A stretch of 64,000 nt of DNA from Ruminococcus flavefaciens MA2007 (GTDB taxonomy: Bacteria; Bacillota; Clostridia; Oscillospirales; Ruminococcaceae): positions 231,594 through 295,593 of the forward strand of contig NZ_JHXF01000006.1 of the NCBI RefSeq assembly GCF_000621845.1. Direction: 5' to 3'. Both the position numbers and the translations under genes were made by a program. Within the stretch, counting starts at the first letter, position 1. Each line of letters begins with the position of its first letter. The notes below the pieces were generated by a model. The model did not search any database. It was not told the DNA's origin and saw nothing but the letters and a program-made list of their open reading frames with translations. Of this stretch, positions 27,722-36,603 are shown piece by piece.

Positions 27722-28288
27722 TTAATATCTTAAAATAAGTGAGAGCGTGAAGTCTGTCACAACTATCACCAGCAATATCAGCGTGATGATGTTGAGAGTT
27801 TTTTTCTTTGGCTTTGCAAGAAGCCAGTTGTAAAAGGGCTGGACGAAATACAGGAACAGCAGACCTCCCATGCCGAATCTTAGCGAGGGGGAGAGAGCTA
27901 TCCTTGCCTGAAAGTTGATATCGTAGTCCGCATAGGTGTCCCACGGCCAGCCGCCTGTGAAGAATTCGAGGACGTATGTGCCTGCAAGCTCTACCGCAGT
28001 AGCCACAGCCATACTTCCGAAGAATATTATAAAGGGACGGGATATCTGCAAAAGGCGTCCGCCCTCTTTTTTCATCAGCTTGCCGAAAAACAGCAGGAAC
28101 AGCATTGCTCCCACCGCGTATATGGGACAGTATGGACCGTACATTATGCCGAGGTTGGTAAAGCCCCATTTGTATACGACTACTTCGAGGAATACCTCGT
28201 AGCACCAGCCCAGTATGGCATACAGCCAGAAGCATATGAACATCTTCTGGATAGTTTGTTTTTCCAATAATTCCTTTATTTTTGTCAT
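27722..28288 (-). CDS. Membrane protein, putative ABC-transporter type IV family (PF06541), copy 2
   Basis: The 188-residue protein has five or six hydrophobic helices and the family signature LGWCYEVFLEVV and MYGPYCPIYAVGAM. It closely resembles the upstream gene across its whole length (KIKELLEKQTIQK start, GGWPWDTY, KPKKKTLNIIT), so the two are tandem duplicates. The two ORFs overlap by ATGA, implying translational coupling. Despite the family name, no ATPase lies nearby and transport has not been shown. Confidence 0.8.
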   Translation of the reverse strand: MTKIKELLEKQTIQKMFICFWLYAILGWCYEVFLEVVVYKWGFTNLGIMYGPYCPIYAVGAMLFLLFFGKLMKKEGGRLLQISRPFIIFFGSMAVATAVELAGTYVLEFFTGGWPWDTYADYDINFQARIALSPSLRFGMGGLLFLYFVQPFYNWLLAKPKKKTLNIITLILLVIVVTDFTLSLILRY

Positions 28289-28902
28289 AGCCTTACAATG
28301 TGATGTATGAACACAGCGGCTTCTGCCAGCTTAGGTGTATAGCCTGTTGCCTTTGTGAATATGAAGTCCGTCAGGACTATCACCAGCACCGCAAGGGTGA
28401 TGATATTGAGAGTTCTTTTCTTTGGCTTTGAAAGGAGCCAGTCGAAGAATGGCTGTACAACATACATGAACAGCATACCGCCAAGTCCGAAGCGGACAGA
28501 GGTACTGAGGGCGATACGCGCCTGAAAGTTGTACTTGTACCGCGCGTAGGTCTGCCACGGCCACGAGCCTGTGGTGGCTTCAAGAATGTAGGTAGCGGCA
28601 AGCTCCACCAGAGTCGCCACAGCCATACAGCCGAGAAAGATGAGCAGCGGCTTTACGATATTCAGCCATTTTACGTCCTTTTTCTTCATGAGCCAGCCGA
28701 AGCACAGCAGGAACAGAAGCGCTCCCACGCCGTATATGGGACAGTAGGGACCGAACATATTGCCTCTGTTGTGAAATCCCCAGCGGTAGACCACTGTTTC
28801 GAGGAATACCTCGTAGCACCAGCCAAGAACCGCGTACATCCAGAAGCATAGAAACAGCTTCTGAATGGTCTGTTTTTCCAATAATTCCTTTATTTTTGCC
28901 AT
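28285..28902 (-). CDS. Membrane protein, putative ABC-transporter type IV family (PF06541), copy 1
   Basis: The 205-residue protein has the same helices and signature as its downstream copy (LGWCYEVFLETV, MFGPYCPIYGVGAL, GSWPWQTY), with a longer C-terminus (TPKLAEAAVFIHHIVRL). It starts 4 bases after purN, which implies co-transcription and perhaps translational coupling with the purine genes. Function unknown; presence in a purine cluster hints at a purine-related membrane role, but that is inference. Confidence 0.8.
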   Translation of the reverse strand: MAKIKELLEKQTIQKLFLCFWMYAVLGWCYEVFLETVVYRWGFHNRGNMFGPYCPIYGVGALLFLLCFGWLMKKKDVKWLNIVKPLLIFLGCMAVATLVELAATYILEATTGSWPWQTYARYKYNFQARIALSTSVRFGLGGMLFMYVVQPFFDWLLSKPKKRTLNIITLAVLVIVLTDFIFTKATGYTPKLAEAAVFIHHIVRL

Positions 28903-28906
28903 GATT

Positions 28907-29530
28907 TTACTTTACGAAAGCCTTGCCGCCGATTATCTCTATCCTGTCCTGACAGAAAAGGGATACAGCCTCGGGGAGTATCTTCCACTCAGCCTGTTCC
29001 ATTATGCGCTTTTGGAGTGACTCGGGAGTATCACCGTTTTCTACGGGGACAGCTTTCTGTATTATTATTGGTCCGCCGTCACACTCCTCGGTTACGAAAT
29101 GTACCGTTGCGCCTGAGAGCTTCACTCCTGCCGCGAGAGCAGCCTCATGGACGTGCAGTCCGTAGAAGCCCTTTCCGCAGAAGCTGGGTATCAGTGCAGG
29201 GTGAACGTTCATCATTTTGTAGGGGAACGCCTTTACTACCTGTTTGTCGAGTATGGTCATGAATCCCGCATATACCACAAGGTCTGCCTTTTCCTCGATG
29301 AGAGCGTCGGTTACTGCCTTTGTGTAGGACGCTATGTCAGCGTACTCCTTACGCGGGATAACGCGGCTTTTTATGCCATTCTGCGCAGCCCTTTCAAGAG
29401 CGTACACGCCTTCCTTTGAGGAGATAACGCAGGTTATTTTTCCGCCCTTGATGATGCCTGACTTTTCGGCGTCGATAAGAGCCTGTAAATTAGTGCCGCC
29501 GCCCGAAACGAGCACGACTATATTCTTCAT
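28907..29530 (-). CDS. purN: Phosphoribosylglycinamide formyltransferase (GAR transformylase)
   Basis: The 207-residue enzyme is the folate-dependent PurN type. It has the phosphate-binding VSGGGTNLQALID, the catalytic NVHPALIPSF with its Asn-His pair, and SGATVHFVTEECDGGPII with the catalytic Asp. It formylates GAR with 10-formyl-THF. It sits between the expansin gene and the tandem PF06541 genes, with purM, purF and purC upstream on the same strand. GGAGGAAAACC precedes the ATG. Confidence 0.97.
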   Translation of the reverse strand: MKNIVVLVSGGGTNLQALIDAEKSGIIKGGKITCVISSKEGVYALERAAQNGIKSRVIPRKEYADIASYTKAVTDALIEEKADLVVYAGFMTILDKQVVKAFPYKMMNVHPALIPSFCGKGFYGLHVHEAALAAGVKLSGATVHFVTEECDGGPIIIQKAVPVENGDTPESLQKRIMEQAEWKILPEAVSLFCQDRIEIIGGKAFVK

Positions 29531-29576
29531 GAGGTTTTCCTCCTTTGTATAAAAGCGGCAGGTGATACTCAGCCGC

Positions 29577-30458
29577 TTATTCGGGGAACTGAACGTGTCC
29601 CTGTATTATCTCGGTATCGTCGTAGGACAGGGGGATATCCTTGTCTATTACCACCTGACCGTAAATATCGGTTATGCGGAATGTGAAAGGTCCCTTGCCC
29701 ATTTCTCTGGTCTCGAAATAATTGTACGGGCGGCGCGGTATCTCAACGAATTCGCCGTCCTCATTGAGGTATTCCAGCTTGGTTATGGGGTAGCGGTGAT
29801 TGCGCACCTGTACTCCGCACCAGAACTCTGTGCTGCCCTCTTTGTATTTGAATGAGATAGGAGCTGTTGCCGCGGTATCAAGGGGGATTATCTTCCAGCT
29901 TACGGGAACTCTGCCCTTCTCAACGGGAGCGATGAGGGGGAAAGCGTCCGTATAGAGGTCAAGGTCGCCCTTTTTGCCCTCGGGGAGCTCGTCTGTTACC
30001 AGCATTTTGATAGTGCCCAGCTCGCCTGTGACTTCAAGATAAGCGCCTGCAAGCTGTGCTTCGTTGTAGTCGGAGTGGTTCATAGCGACTATCCAGTAGT
30101 CGTGGGAAACGGGATCAAGCATAGCGTGACCGCCTGTATAGCCTCCGCCGTAGAAGGTACCCTCGCCTGTATGTACAGTGCCCTTGGGTTCGAGGATAGC
30201 GTCCTCGTCTATGGGCAGGTCGGGTATCTCGAATTCAGTGGGTATCTTGCCGTTTACGCCCAGCACGAACTTCTGGAGAGCATTGAGCTCGGCTCTTGAT
30301 ATCTCCTTGTTTTTACGGGCGGTTATAAGGTCAAAGCTGTCCACTCTGCCGTCGGAGTTATAATCCATATCTATCTGTGAAGCCGCTCCGCCGTATAAAG
30401 GCGACGCTGCAAGAATGGCGCAAACCATTCCCACAGCCGCAAATTTTACAAATTTCAT
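29577..30458 (-). CDS. Secreted bacterial expansin with N-terminal dockerin-like segment
   Basis: The 293-residue protein has a signal peptide (about 1-26), a dockerin-like segment (about 30-71) with one good Ca-binding motif (DMDYNSDGRVDSFD) and a degenerate second repeat, then a two-domain expansin (about 91-293). It follows B. subtilis EXLX1/YoaJ closely: AGAYLEVTGELG, TDELPEGKKGDLDLYTDAF with the conserved Asp, VQVRNHRYPITKLEY and the terminal GHVQFPE. One of the two CBM63 Trp positions is Phe (EFWCG). Expansins loosen cellulose networks without hydrolysis. It lies between purM and purN. The ATG at 30458 is favoured; the frame opens at 30470. Confidence 0.88.
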   Translation of the reverse strand: MKFVKFAAVGMVCAILAASPLYGGAASQIDMDYNSDGRVDSFDLITARKNKEISRAELNALQKFVLGVNGKIPTEFEIPDLPIDEDAILEPKGTVHTGEGTFYGGGYTGGHAMLDPVSHDYWIVAMNHSDYNEAQLAGAYLEVTGELGTIKMLVTDELPEGKKGDLDLYTDAFPLIAPVEKGRVPVSWKIIPLDTAATAPISFKYKEGSTEFWCGVQVRNHRYPITKLEYLNEDGEFVEIPRRPYNYFETREMGKGPFTFRITDIYGQVVIDKDIPLSYDDTEIIQGHVQFPE

Positions 30459-30578
30459 AAACATCACCATACTTTAAAAATCTTCCAAATCCCATATCCC
30501 GTGGTGCTTGTAGTTTTTATTGTGAATTCGGATATTTTTGCGGTAATTGCTATGATGTTTGAAGTATCTCTTGCTTTA

Positions 30579-31616
30579 TCAGCAGATGATAACGCCTTCC
30601 TCTGACTCGACAAGCTCGCCGAGAACGTAAGCGTCCTCGCCAGCTGCCTTGATAGCAGCGATAGCCTTGTCAGCGTCGTTCTTGTCAACAGAAACTATCA
30701 TGCCGACGCCCATGTTGAAGGTGTTGAACATATCTCTCTCTGGGATATCGCCTGTTCTCTTGATGAGGTCGAAGATAGGGAGCACCTGTACTGCGTTTCT
30801 CTCGATCTTTGCAGCGAGGTTCTTGGGGAGAGAACGTGGTATATTCTCATAGAAGCCGCCGCCTGTGATATGAGAGATAGACTTTACCTTAACAGCGTCA
30901 AGAAGGCTCATTACAGCCTTTACATAGATGCGTGTGGGTGTGAGGAGGCACTCGCCGAGGGTAGTTCCGAGGTCGTCGAAGTGCATATTGAGGTTATGCT
31001 CGTTTACGTCAAAGACTCTTCTTACGAGAGAGAAGCCGTTTGAGTGAACGCCGCTGGACTTGATAGCGATGAGAACGTCGCCTGCCTTCTGGGTATCGGG
31101 CTGGAGGATCTTGTCCTTGTCAACAACGCCTACAGAGAAGCCTGCTAAGTCGTACTCGTCCTCGGGCATAAGACCTGGGTGCTCGGCAGTCTCGCCGCCG
31201 ATGAGAGCGCACTGTGCCTGAACGCAGCCCTCTGCTACGCCTGAAACGATAGTAGCTATCTTCTCGGGGAAGTTCTTGCCGCAGGCGATATAATCAAGGA
31301 AGAACTGTGGCTTTGCGCCGCAGCAGATGATATCGTTTACGCACATGGCAACGCAGTCGATACCTACAGTATCATGCTTGTCCATGATGAAAGCCAGCTT
31401 TATCTTAGTACCAACGCCGTCTGTGCCCGAAACGAGAACAGGCTTGCTGATACCTGTCATATCCAGCTCAAAGAGACCGCCGAAGCCGCCGATGCCTGAA
31501 AGAGCGCCCTTTATCATAGTACGGGCGATGTGCTCCTTCATCAGCTCAACTGACTTGTAGCCTGCGGTAACGTCAACGCCTGCCTTCTTGTAGCTTTCGG
31601 AAAAACTGTTGTTCAT
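30579..31616 (-). CDS. purM: Phosphoribosylformylglycinamidine cyclo-ligase (AIR synthetase)
   Basis: The 345-residue enzyme is full length, with [16 protein letters not shown] at the start, [11 protein letters not shown], the metal/ATP site region [25 protein letters not shown], and the [12 protein letters not shown] signature. It closes FGAM to AIR with ATP. It lies after purF in the purine cluster, separated by a 13-bp perfect hairpin, and is followed after 120 bases by the expansin gene. Confidence 0.98.
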   Translation of the reverse strand: MNNSFSESYKKAGVDVTAGYKSVELMKEHIARTMIKGALSGIGGFGGLFELDMTGISKPVLVSGTDGVGTKIKLAFIMDKHDTVGIDCVAMCVNDIICCGAKPQFFLDYIACGKNFPEKIATIVSGVAEGCVQAQCALIGGETAEHPGLMPEDEYDLAGFSVGVVDKDKILQPDTQKAGDVLIAIKSSGVHSNGFSLVRRVFDVNEHNLNMHFDDLGTTLGECLLTPTRIYVKAVMSLLDAVKVKSISHITGGGFYENIPRSLPKNLAAKIERNAVQVLPIFDLIKRTGDIPERDMFNTFNMGVGMIVSVDKNDADKAIAAIKAAGEDAYVLGELVESEEGVIIC

Positions 31617-31636
31617 TAATCTACCTCCATAGTCGC

Positions 31637-31665
31637 CTGTCTCCCTGCCGCAGGCAGGGAGACAG
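31637..31665 (-). other. Perfect hairpin between purF and purM
   Basis: CTGTCTCCCTGCC and GGCAGGGAGACAG form a perfect 13-bp stem with a 3-base loop. No U-run follows in the direction of transcription, so it is more likely an mRNA stability or processing element than a terminator. Confidence 0.65.
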
Positions 31666-31675
31666 AATTATAGTT

Positions 31676-33100
31676 TCATTCTTTACCGTTCCAGCAATAT
31701 GTGCAGAGCTTGCAGGCGTCAAGACCTACAGCCTTTTCTGTGCCCTCAAGAGTCTGGAATTCCAGTGAGGTAAGGCGGAGTCTCTTGCATATCTCATCTC
31801 TGAGTCTGCGTCCTCTGTCTGTTGCGGAATTGCTGTATTCCTCGATGTGTCTTACGCCTACAGGACCTTCAAATTCGTCGATTATCTGGCGGGCGATAAG
31901 CTCCATTTCGGAAGTGCTGCGTGAGAAGTTGAGGTACTTGCAGCCGTACATTATTGGTGGACAGGCAGAGCGCATATGTACCTCTTTAGCGCCGTGCTCG
32001 TAGAGAAACTCAACGGTCTCTCTCATCTGTGTTCCTCTTACGATACTGTCGTCAACAAAGAGGAGCTTCTTGCCGTTGATAAGCTCATGTACGGGAATGA
32101 GCTTCATTTTAGCTACCTGATTTCTCATGCTCTGGTTTGTAGGCATGAAGCTTCTCGGCCATGTGGGAGTATACTTGATGAACGGTCTTGCAAATGGTAT
32201 GCCGCTCTTGTTAGCATAGCCGATAGCGTGAGGAGTGCCTGAATCGGGAACTCCGCAGATATAGTCAACATCGGGAAGTCTGCCGTTCTTGATGTCGTTT
32301 TCAGCCATTATCTCGCCGTTGCGGGTACGCATCACCTCAACGTTGACGCCCTCGTATACGGCATTGGGATAGCCGTAGTATGTCCACAGGAAGGTACATA
32401 TCTTCATCTTTGAGGGATCGCCCTCGGCAATGGTCTTACATTCGTCGGCTGTGAGCTCGACTATCTCGCCTGCTTCAAGCTCCTTATATGTGGCATAGCC
32501 CAGCTTCTGGAAAGCGAAGGACTCGGTTGAAAGGCAGAAGCCGTCGCTTCTCTTGCCTATGATGATAGGAAGTCTGCCGAACTGGTCTCTTGCAGCGATA
32601 ATGCTGTCCTTTGTGAGGATAATAAGGGACATAGTGCCCTCTATCTTCTCCTGAGCATAGCGGATACCCTCGACGAAGGAGTTCTTCTGTGCGATAAGAG
32701 CGCCGATAAGGTCGCCGGAGTTGATATTGCCGCTGCTCATCGACTCAAAGTTAGCGCAGCCCTTTTCAAGGAGCTCGTCTACCAGCTTGTCGGCGTTGCG
32801 GATGATACCTACAGAGCAGATAGCGTAGATGCCAAGCTTTGAGCGCACGAGGATAGGCTGAGGATCTGTATCGCTGATACAGCCGATACAGAGCTTGCCT
32901 CTCATATTTGTTACGTCATTCTCGAACTTTGTACGGAAAGGAGAGTTTTCAATGCTGTGGATATTTCTCTGAAAGCCGTTCTCCTCAGACCATGAGGTCA
33001 TACCGCCGCGTCTTGTACCGAGATGTGAGTGATAGTCTGTTCCGAAGAATACGTCGGTAACGCAGTCGTTTTTAGAGGCTGCACCAAAAAAACCGCCCAT
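31676..33100 (-). CDS. purF: Amidophosphoribosyltransferase-like protein lacking the N-terminal Cys
   Basis: The 474-residue protein has an Ntn-type glutaminase domain (TDYHSHLGTRRGG, about 23-35) and a phosphoribosyltransferase domain with the PRPP loop LLFVDDSIVRGTQ. PurF makes phosphoribosylamine from PRPP and glutamine. The start is MGGFFGA, where classical PurF proteins have Cys next to Met (MCGVFGI type), so the expected glutaminase nucleophile is Gly. The rest of the family pattern is intact, including a C-terminal Cys cluster (CKLCTYC). It belongs to a divergent PurF group that I recall from Bacteroides as well. It sits 3 bases after purC. Confidence 0.88.
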   Translation of the reverse strand: MGGFFGAASKNDCVTDVFFGTDYHSHLGTRRGGMTSWSEENGFQRNIHSIENSPFRTKFENDVTNMRGKLCIGCISDTDPQPILVRSKLGIYAICSVGIIRNADKLVDELLEKGCANFESMSSGNINSGDLIGALIAQKNSFVEGIRYAQEKIEGTMSLIILTKDSIIAARDQFGRLPIIIGKRSDGFCLSTESFAFQKLGYATYKELEAGEIVELTADECKTIAEGDPSKMKICTFLWTYYGYPNAVYEGVNVEVMRTRNGEIMAENDIKNGRLPDVDYICGVPDSGTPHAIGYANKSGIPFARPFIKYTPTWPRSFMPTNQSMRNQVAKMKLIPVHELINGKKLLFVDDSIVRGTQMRETVEFLYEHGAKEVHMRSACPPIMYGCKYLNFSRSTSEMELIARQIIDEFEGPVGVRHIEEYSNSATDRGRRLRDEICKRLRLTSLEFQTLEGTEKAVGLDACKLCTYCWNGKE

Positions 33101-33103
33101 ATA

Positions 33104-33823
33104 TTACTCTCCCATAAGTCTCTTCATGATTTCCTGATATGCTTCTTCAACGCCGCCCATATCTCTGCGGAAGCGGTCCTTGTCAAGCTTCTCGTGGGTT
33201 GTTGAATCCCAGAAGCGGCAGGTATCAGGTGATATCTCGTCAGCGAGGATAATTGTGCCGTCAGCAGTCTTACCGAACTCGATCTTGAAGTCGATGAGGT
33301 CGATGTTGAGTCCCTTGAAGAACTTTACCATGAACTCGTTTACCTTGAAAGCATACTTTGAGATAGTGTCGATATCTTCCTTGGTAGCGATACCGAGAGC
33401 AAGTGCATAGTAGTCGTTGATGAATGGATCGCCGAGGTCGTCGTTCTTGTAGCTGAATTCAAGGATAGGGCAGAGGAGCTTCTTGCCTTCCTCAACGCCC
33501 ATTCTCTTTGAGAAGCTGCCTGCTGCAACGTTTCTGATGATTACCTCAAGGGGAACGATGGAAACCTTCTTAACGATAGTTTCACGGTCGCTGATCTCCT
33601 CAACGAGATGAGTGGGAACGCCTTCCTTTTCGAGCATCTTGAACATATAGTTTGTCATCTTGTTATTGATGACGCCCTTGCCTGAGATAGTGCCCTTCTT
33701 CTCGCCGTTGAACGCAGTTGCGTCGTCCTTGTAATCAACGATCACGAGGTTAGGATCGTTTGTAGCATAGACCTTCTTAGCCTTGCCCTCATAGAGCTGT
33801 TCCTTCTTTTCGATGTTTGACAT
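33104..33823 (-). CDS. purC: SAICAR synthetase
   Basis: The 239-residue enzyme has the expected length and signatures: [15 protein letters not shown] at the start, [14 protein letters not shown] (here [12 protein letters not shown]), [10 protein letters not shown] and [13 protein letters not shown]. It joins CAIR and aspartate with ATP. GGAGG precedes the ATG. It is followed at 3 bases by purF. A 180-base stretch with a small repeat element separates it from upstream genes, so it may head its own transcript; I saw no consensus promoter there. Confidence 0.98.
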   Translation of the reverse strand: MSNIEKKEQLYEGKAKKVYATNDPNLVIVDYKDDATAFNGEKKGTISGKGVINNKMTNYMFKMLEKEGVPTHLVEEISDRETIVKKVSIVPLEVIIRNVAAGSFSKRMGVEEGKKLLCPILEFSYKNDDLGDPFINDYYALALGIATKEDIDTISKYAFKVNEFMVKFFKGLNIDLIDFKIEFGKTADGTIILADEISPDTCRFWDSTTHEKLDKDRFRRDMGGVEEAYQEIMKRLMGE

Positions 33824-33904
33824 TTTAAAATTCCTCCTTGAGAATAATAAATGAATGATTGTATATGCAATTCCGCATCATCGCGGAAATTGTAGGCTTA
33901 AAAT

Positions 33905-34011
33905 CAATGCATAATGCTTAATTCATAATTATCGTATCGCTTATGCGATATTATTTAAATATGTCGCGAGGTGACACCGCGATCATGCATTATGAATTAC
34001 GAATTATGAAT
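33905..34011. repeat. Small palindromic repeat element upstream of purC
   Basis: AT-rich imperfect terminal repeats (TAATTCATAAT against ATTATGAATTA) flank a TATCGC-TTAT-GCGATA hairpin and a TCGCG...CGCGA hairpin containing GTGACACC. The internal layout matches the element between groES and groEL. No coding capacity. It lies 81 bases upstream of the purC start, where its hairpins could affect expression. Confidence 0.7.
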
Positions 34012-34013
34012 AG

Positions 34014-34664
34014 TTATTGGAGCAGCATATCCGCTGCTTTTTCAGGCGTTTCTGCTATGAAGTCCGCCCCTGCTTCGGTGAGCTCCTCTATTGAGCCGAA
34101 GCCCCAGAGAATACCCATGCATTTCAGTCCTGTCTTATGAGCTCCGATAACGTCCTGTCTGCGGTCTCCTATCATGAGCACAGAGCTCCTGTCGGAAATA
34201 CCTGCTTTTTCGAGAACGTACTCGATGACCTCGTCCTTGTCGTTGCGTGTGCCGTTTATATTGGCTCCGCCCACTATTTCAAAGAACTGCGACAGTCCGA
34301 ATCTGTCAAATATGCGCACCGCGTATACCTCAGGCTTGCTGGTGGCGACCATTATCCTTTTGCCGCCGTCTCTGAGCCTTTTCAGCATTTCGGGGACTCC
34401 CTCGTAAACGCGGTTCTCGAAGAGCCCCACGGTGGAGTACCTTTCGCGGAATATCCTGACAGCCTCGTTTACCTGCTCCTCGTTCATGCCGCAGAACTCC
34501 GCAAAGGAGCGGTACAGCGGCGGTCCGAGAAATTTATTCTTATCCTCGGGGATATCAAAGCCCATGCGCTCTAAAGCGTATTCAAGGCATCTGACTATTC
34601 CCTCGGTTGAATCGGTAAGAGTGCCGTCAAGGTCGAATAAAAGGGTATCGAAATTATCTGTCAT
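34014..34664 (-). CDS. HAD hydrolase, phosphoglycolate-phosphatase-like
   Basis: The 216-residue protein has HAD motif I LLFDLDGTLTDS, motif II VATSKPE, a conserved Lys and motif IV MIGDRRQDVIGA, with a helical cap typical of Gph/pyrophosphatase PpaX. Such enzymes hydrolyse small phosphates such as phosphoglycolate; the substrate here is not predictable. It overlaps the upstream DUF4272-like ORF by 4 bases (ATGA), implying translational coupling. Confidence 0.9.
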   Translation of the reverse strand: MTDNFDTLLFDLDGTLTDSTEGIVRCLEYALERMGFDIPEDKNKFLGPPLYRSFAEFCGMNEEQVNEAVRIFRERYSTVGLFENRVYEGVPEMLKRLRDGGKRIMVATSKPEVYAVRIFDRFGLSQFFEIVGGANINGTRNDKDEVIEYVLEKAGISDRSSVLMIGDRRQDVIGAHKTGLKCMGILWGFGSIEELTEAGADFIAETPEKAADMLLQ

Positions 34665-35317
34665 GTATCAAGCTGTATATCGAACCAGTCGTCGGTGGTC
34701 CTCATTGTCCACTCGATAGCCAGTCTGCGCTCGTAGACTATATCACTGTCGAGGTCTCCCACAGCCCAGTCGCTGTCGACGTGGTTGTGGTGGTCGCAAG
34801 CCCAGTCATAGCGGAAATAGAGGTCAGCCATGTCCAGTATCTCGTCAACGCTTCTCAGACTGCACTGAGCCTTGAAATCCTCAAAGCTCTCGCACTGTGA
34901 AACGAACCTTATAGCCTTTTCGCAGTCGCATATCTTTCCTGCGTCTGTGATATCGTCTACAAGTCCCAGTATCCAGAACAGTGCCCAGCAGCACTCGTAC
35001 TCCCAGACTACCTCGACCAGGTCTTCCTTGGAGGCTCTTTTCTCCATGACAAGCGTTTCATACTTGTTAAGACATTCCTCGACGCCGAAATATACCATAA
35101 GGCGCTTGAATTTCTCAATGCCCTCGGGATTCTTGTCGCTGAGCTCGATAGCTGACTGTGTTGAGAGCAGAGCGGCTATCGCACGCCTGCATATGTCGTC
35201 AAAGCTTCTGAGCTTTACCTCTGAAGCAGGCTTTATAGGGGGGATCTCCTCCTGAAAGCCTATGCCTTTTTCGGTGAGTATCCTCTCGGAATTAGCTTTT
35301 CTTTCTTCTGGTGTCAT
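34661..35317 (-). CDS. DUF4272-like protein
   Basis: The 218-residue soluble protein has the DUF4272 pattern: RSFDDICRRAIAALLSTQSA near residue 37, WEYECCWALFWILGLVDD in the middle, and a C-terminal ERRLAIEWTM. No function is known for this family, and I see no catalytic motif. It lies between purE and a HAD phosphatase in the same direction; AGGAGG precedes the start. A His-Asp rich DWACDHHNHVDSDW stretch might bind metal. Confidence 0.75.
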   Translation of the reverse strand: MTPEERKANSERILTEKGIGFQEEIPPIKPASEVKLRSFDDICRRAIAALLSTQSAIELSDKNPEGIEKFKRLMVYFGVEECLNKYETLVMEKRASKEDLVEVVWEYECCWALFWILGLVDDITDAGKICDCEKAIRFVSQCESFEDFKAQCSLRSVDEILDMADLYFRYDWACDHHNHVDSDWAVGDLDSDIVYERRLAIEWTMRTTDDWFDIQLDT

Positions 35318-35360
35318 GAATAAACCTCCTTTTGCAGTGAAATATGATGTCGTTTATACC

Positions 35361-35861
35361 TTAAAGAGCAGCTATCTGCTCCTGTAAAGCTTTGTCCTTG
35401 GCGATAACGCCCTCAGCCATTGCCTTCTTCTCGGCAGCAAGCTTTTCAGCCAGCTCCTCGTCGGCAAGAGAGAGCATCTGTACAGCGAGTACAGCTGCGT
35501 TCTTTGCTCCGTCGATACCAACAGTAGCAACAGGTACTCCGGGAGGCATCATAACTGTAGCGAGGAGAGCGTCAACTCCCTCGAGAGCTTTTGACTTCAT
35601 GGGTATGCCGATAACTGGGAGAGTTGTGTGACCTGCCACAACGCCTGCAAGGTGAGCAGCCATGCCTGCTGCGCAGATGATAGCGCCGAAGCCGTTTGCT
35701 CTTGCGTTTGAAGCAAATTCGCAAGCCTCAGCAGGAGTTCTGTGAGCGCTCATTACGCGGCACTCGAACTCTACGCCGTACTTCTTGAGCTCTGTGAGAG
35801 CTGATTTTACAACAGGGAAGTCGCTGTCGCTTCCCATGATAACTGCAACTTTTTTAGCCAT
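35361..35861 (-). CDS. purE: N5-carboxyaminoimidazole ribonucleotide mutase
   Basis: The 166-residue enzyme is a class I PurE: VAVIMGSDSDFPVVK, the VMSAHRTPAEA catalytic region with His, and AAGMAAHLAGVVAGHTTLPVIG. It moves the carboxylate of N5-CAIR to C4. PurK, which makes N5-CAIR, is not seen in the window. purE begins 16 bases after a lipoprotein gene, so it is probably transcribed with it. GGAGAAAAAATC precedes the ATG. Confidence 0.98.
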   Translation of the reverse strand: MAKKVAVIMGSDSDFPVVKSALTELKKYGVEFECRVMSAHRTPAEACEFASNARANGFGAIICAAGMAAHLAGVVAGHTTLPVIGIPMKSKALEGVDALLATVMMPPGVPVATVGIDGAKNAAVLAVQMLSLADEELAEKLAAEKKAMAEGVIAKDKALQEQIAAL

Positions 35862-35877
35862 GATTTTTTCTCCTTAT

Positions 35878-36588
35878 TTATCTTTCTATAGAACGCGAGA
35901 CGATCATCTCGTTCACGCCGCTTTCCTTACCCCACAGGTCTGTGCCGTATATAGCCCAGAGCTGGTCGGAGCCGTCACTCCATGATATTTCGTCCTTTAT
36001 GCCCTTGCCTGAGTATTCTATGGGACGCTGTCCGTCACCGTAGTCGGCGGTGAGCTTTTCAATGACCTTTGCATAGCCCTCTGCAAGCTTATCTTCGCCG
36101 TATGGGTGTTCTGACTCATCCACATTGCCTACAGCGCCGATGTGATAGCCGCAGCATATGAGCTGTTTGCTCTCACTGTCAAACTCTGCGAACATATATC
36201 CGCTGAGCCCTGTGCCGAAAACTTCATCGGACGCAAAGCTGTAATCGTATTCCATTGAATTGTAGCGCACATCTGATTTGTAGTCGTAATTCTCACCTAT
36301 AATGGAGAAGACTTCATCTTCTGTCATGCCTGTGCGGAGCTCCGACAGTACATTTATGCCTGCTGCGGCGTTGTTTTCCGCGGGAGCTTCCGAAGTTGTT
36401 TCGGGAGCGGCAGCAGTCGGCTCGGCAGTGGTTTCCACAGCTGTCTCGGAGGTCTCCTCGGCGGTGGTGGTCTCAGCCTCGGTGACTGTTGTGCTTTCCT
36501 CTGTCTCAGCAGCAGGATCGTTTATTTTTCCGCAGCCTGCTGTCATAAGCAGAGCGGCTGCGGCGATAAATGCAAGCTTTCTTTTCAT
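35878..36588 (-). CDS. Hypothetical lipoprotein
   Basis: The 236-residue protein has a lipoprotein signal with lipobox LMTAGC (Cys19), a Glu/Thr/Ala-rich linker (about 28-72) and a domain of about 160 residues beginning LSELRTGMTEDEVFSIIG, which resembles the SmpA/OmlA-type motif found in many bacterial lipoproteins. Function unknown. It lies between a WG-repeat protein and purE, all in one direction. Confidence 0.72.
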   Translation of the reverse strand: MKRKLAFIAAAALLMTAGCGKINDPAAETEESTTVTEAETTTAEETSETAVETTAEPTAAAPETTSEAPAENNAAAGINVLSELRTGMTEDEVFSIIGENYDYKSDVRYNSMEYDYSFASDEVFGTGLSGYMFAEFDSESKQLICCGYHIGAVGNVDESEHPYGEDKLAEGYAKVIEKLTADYGDGQRPIEYSGKGIKDEISWSDGSDQLWAIYGTDLWGKESGVNEMIVSRSIER

Positions 36589-36603
36589 ATTTTTTCCTTT
36601 TTA

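Noticed and set aside
33824..33904. Possible purine riboswitch or PurR box upstream of purC
   Set aside because: No match to the purine riboswitch core; only a hairpin and the repeat element are visible.
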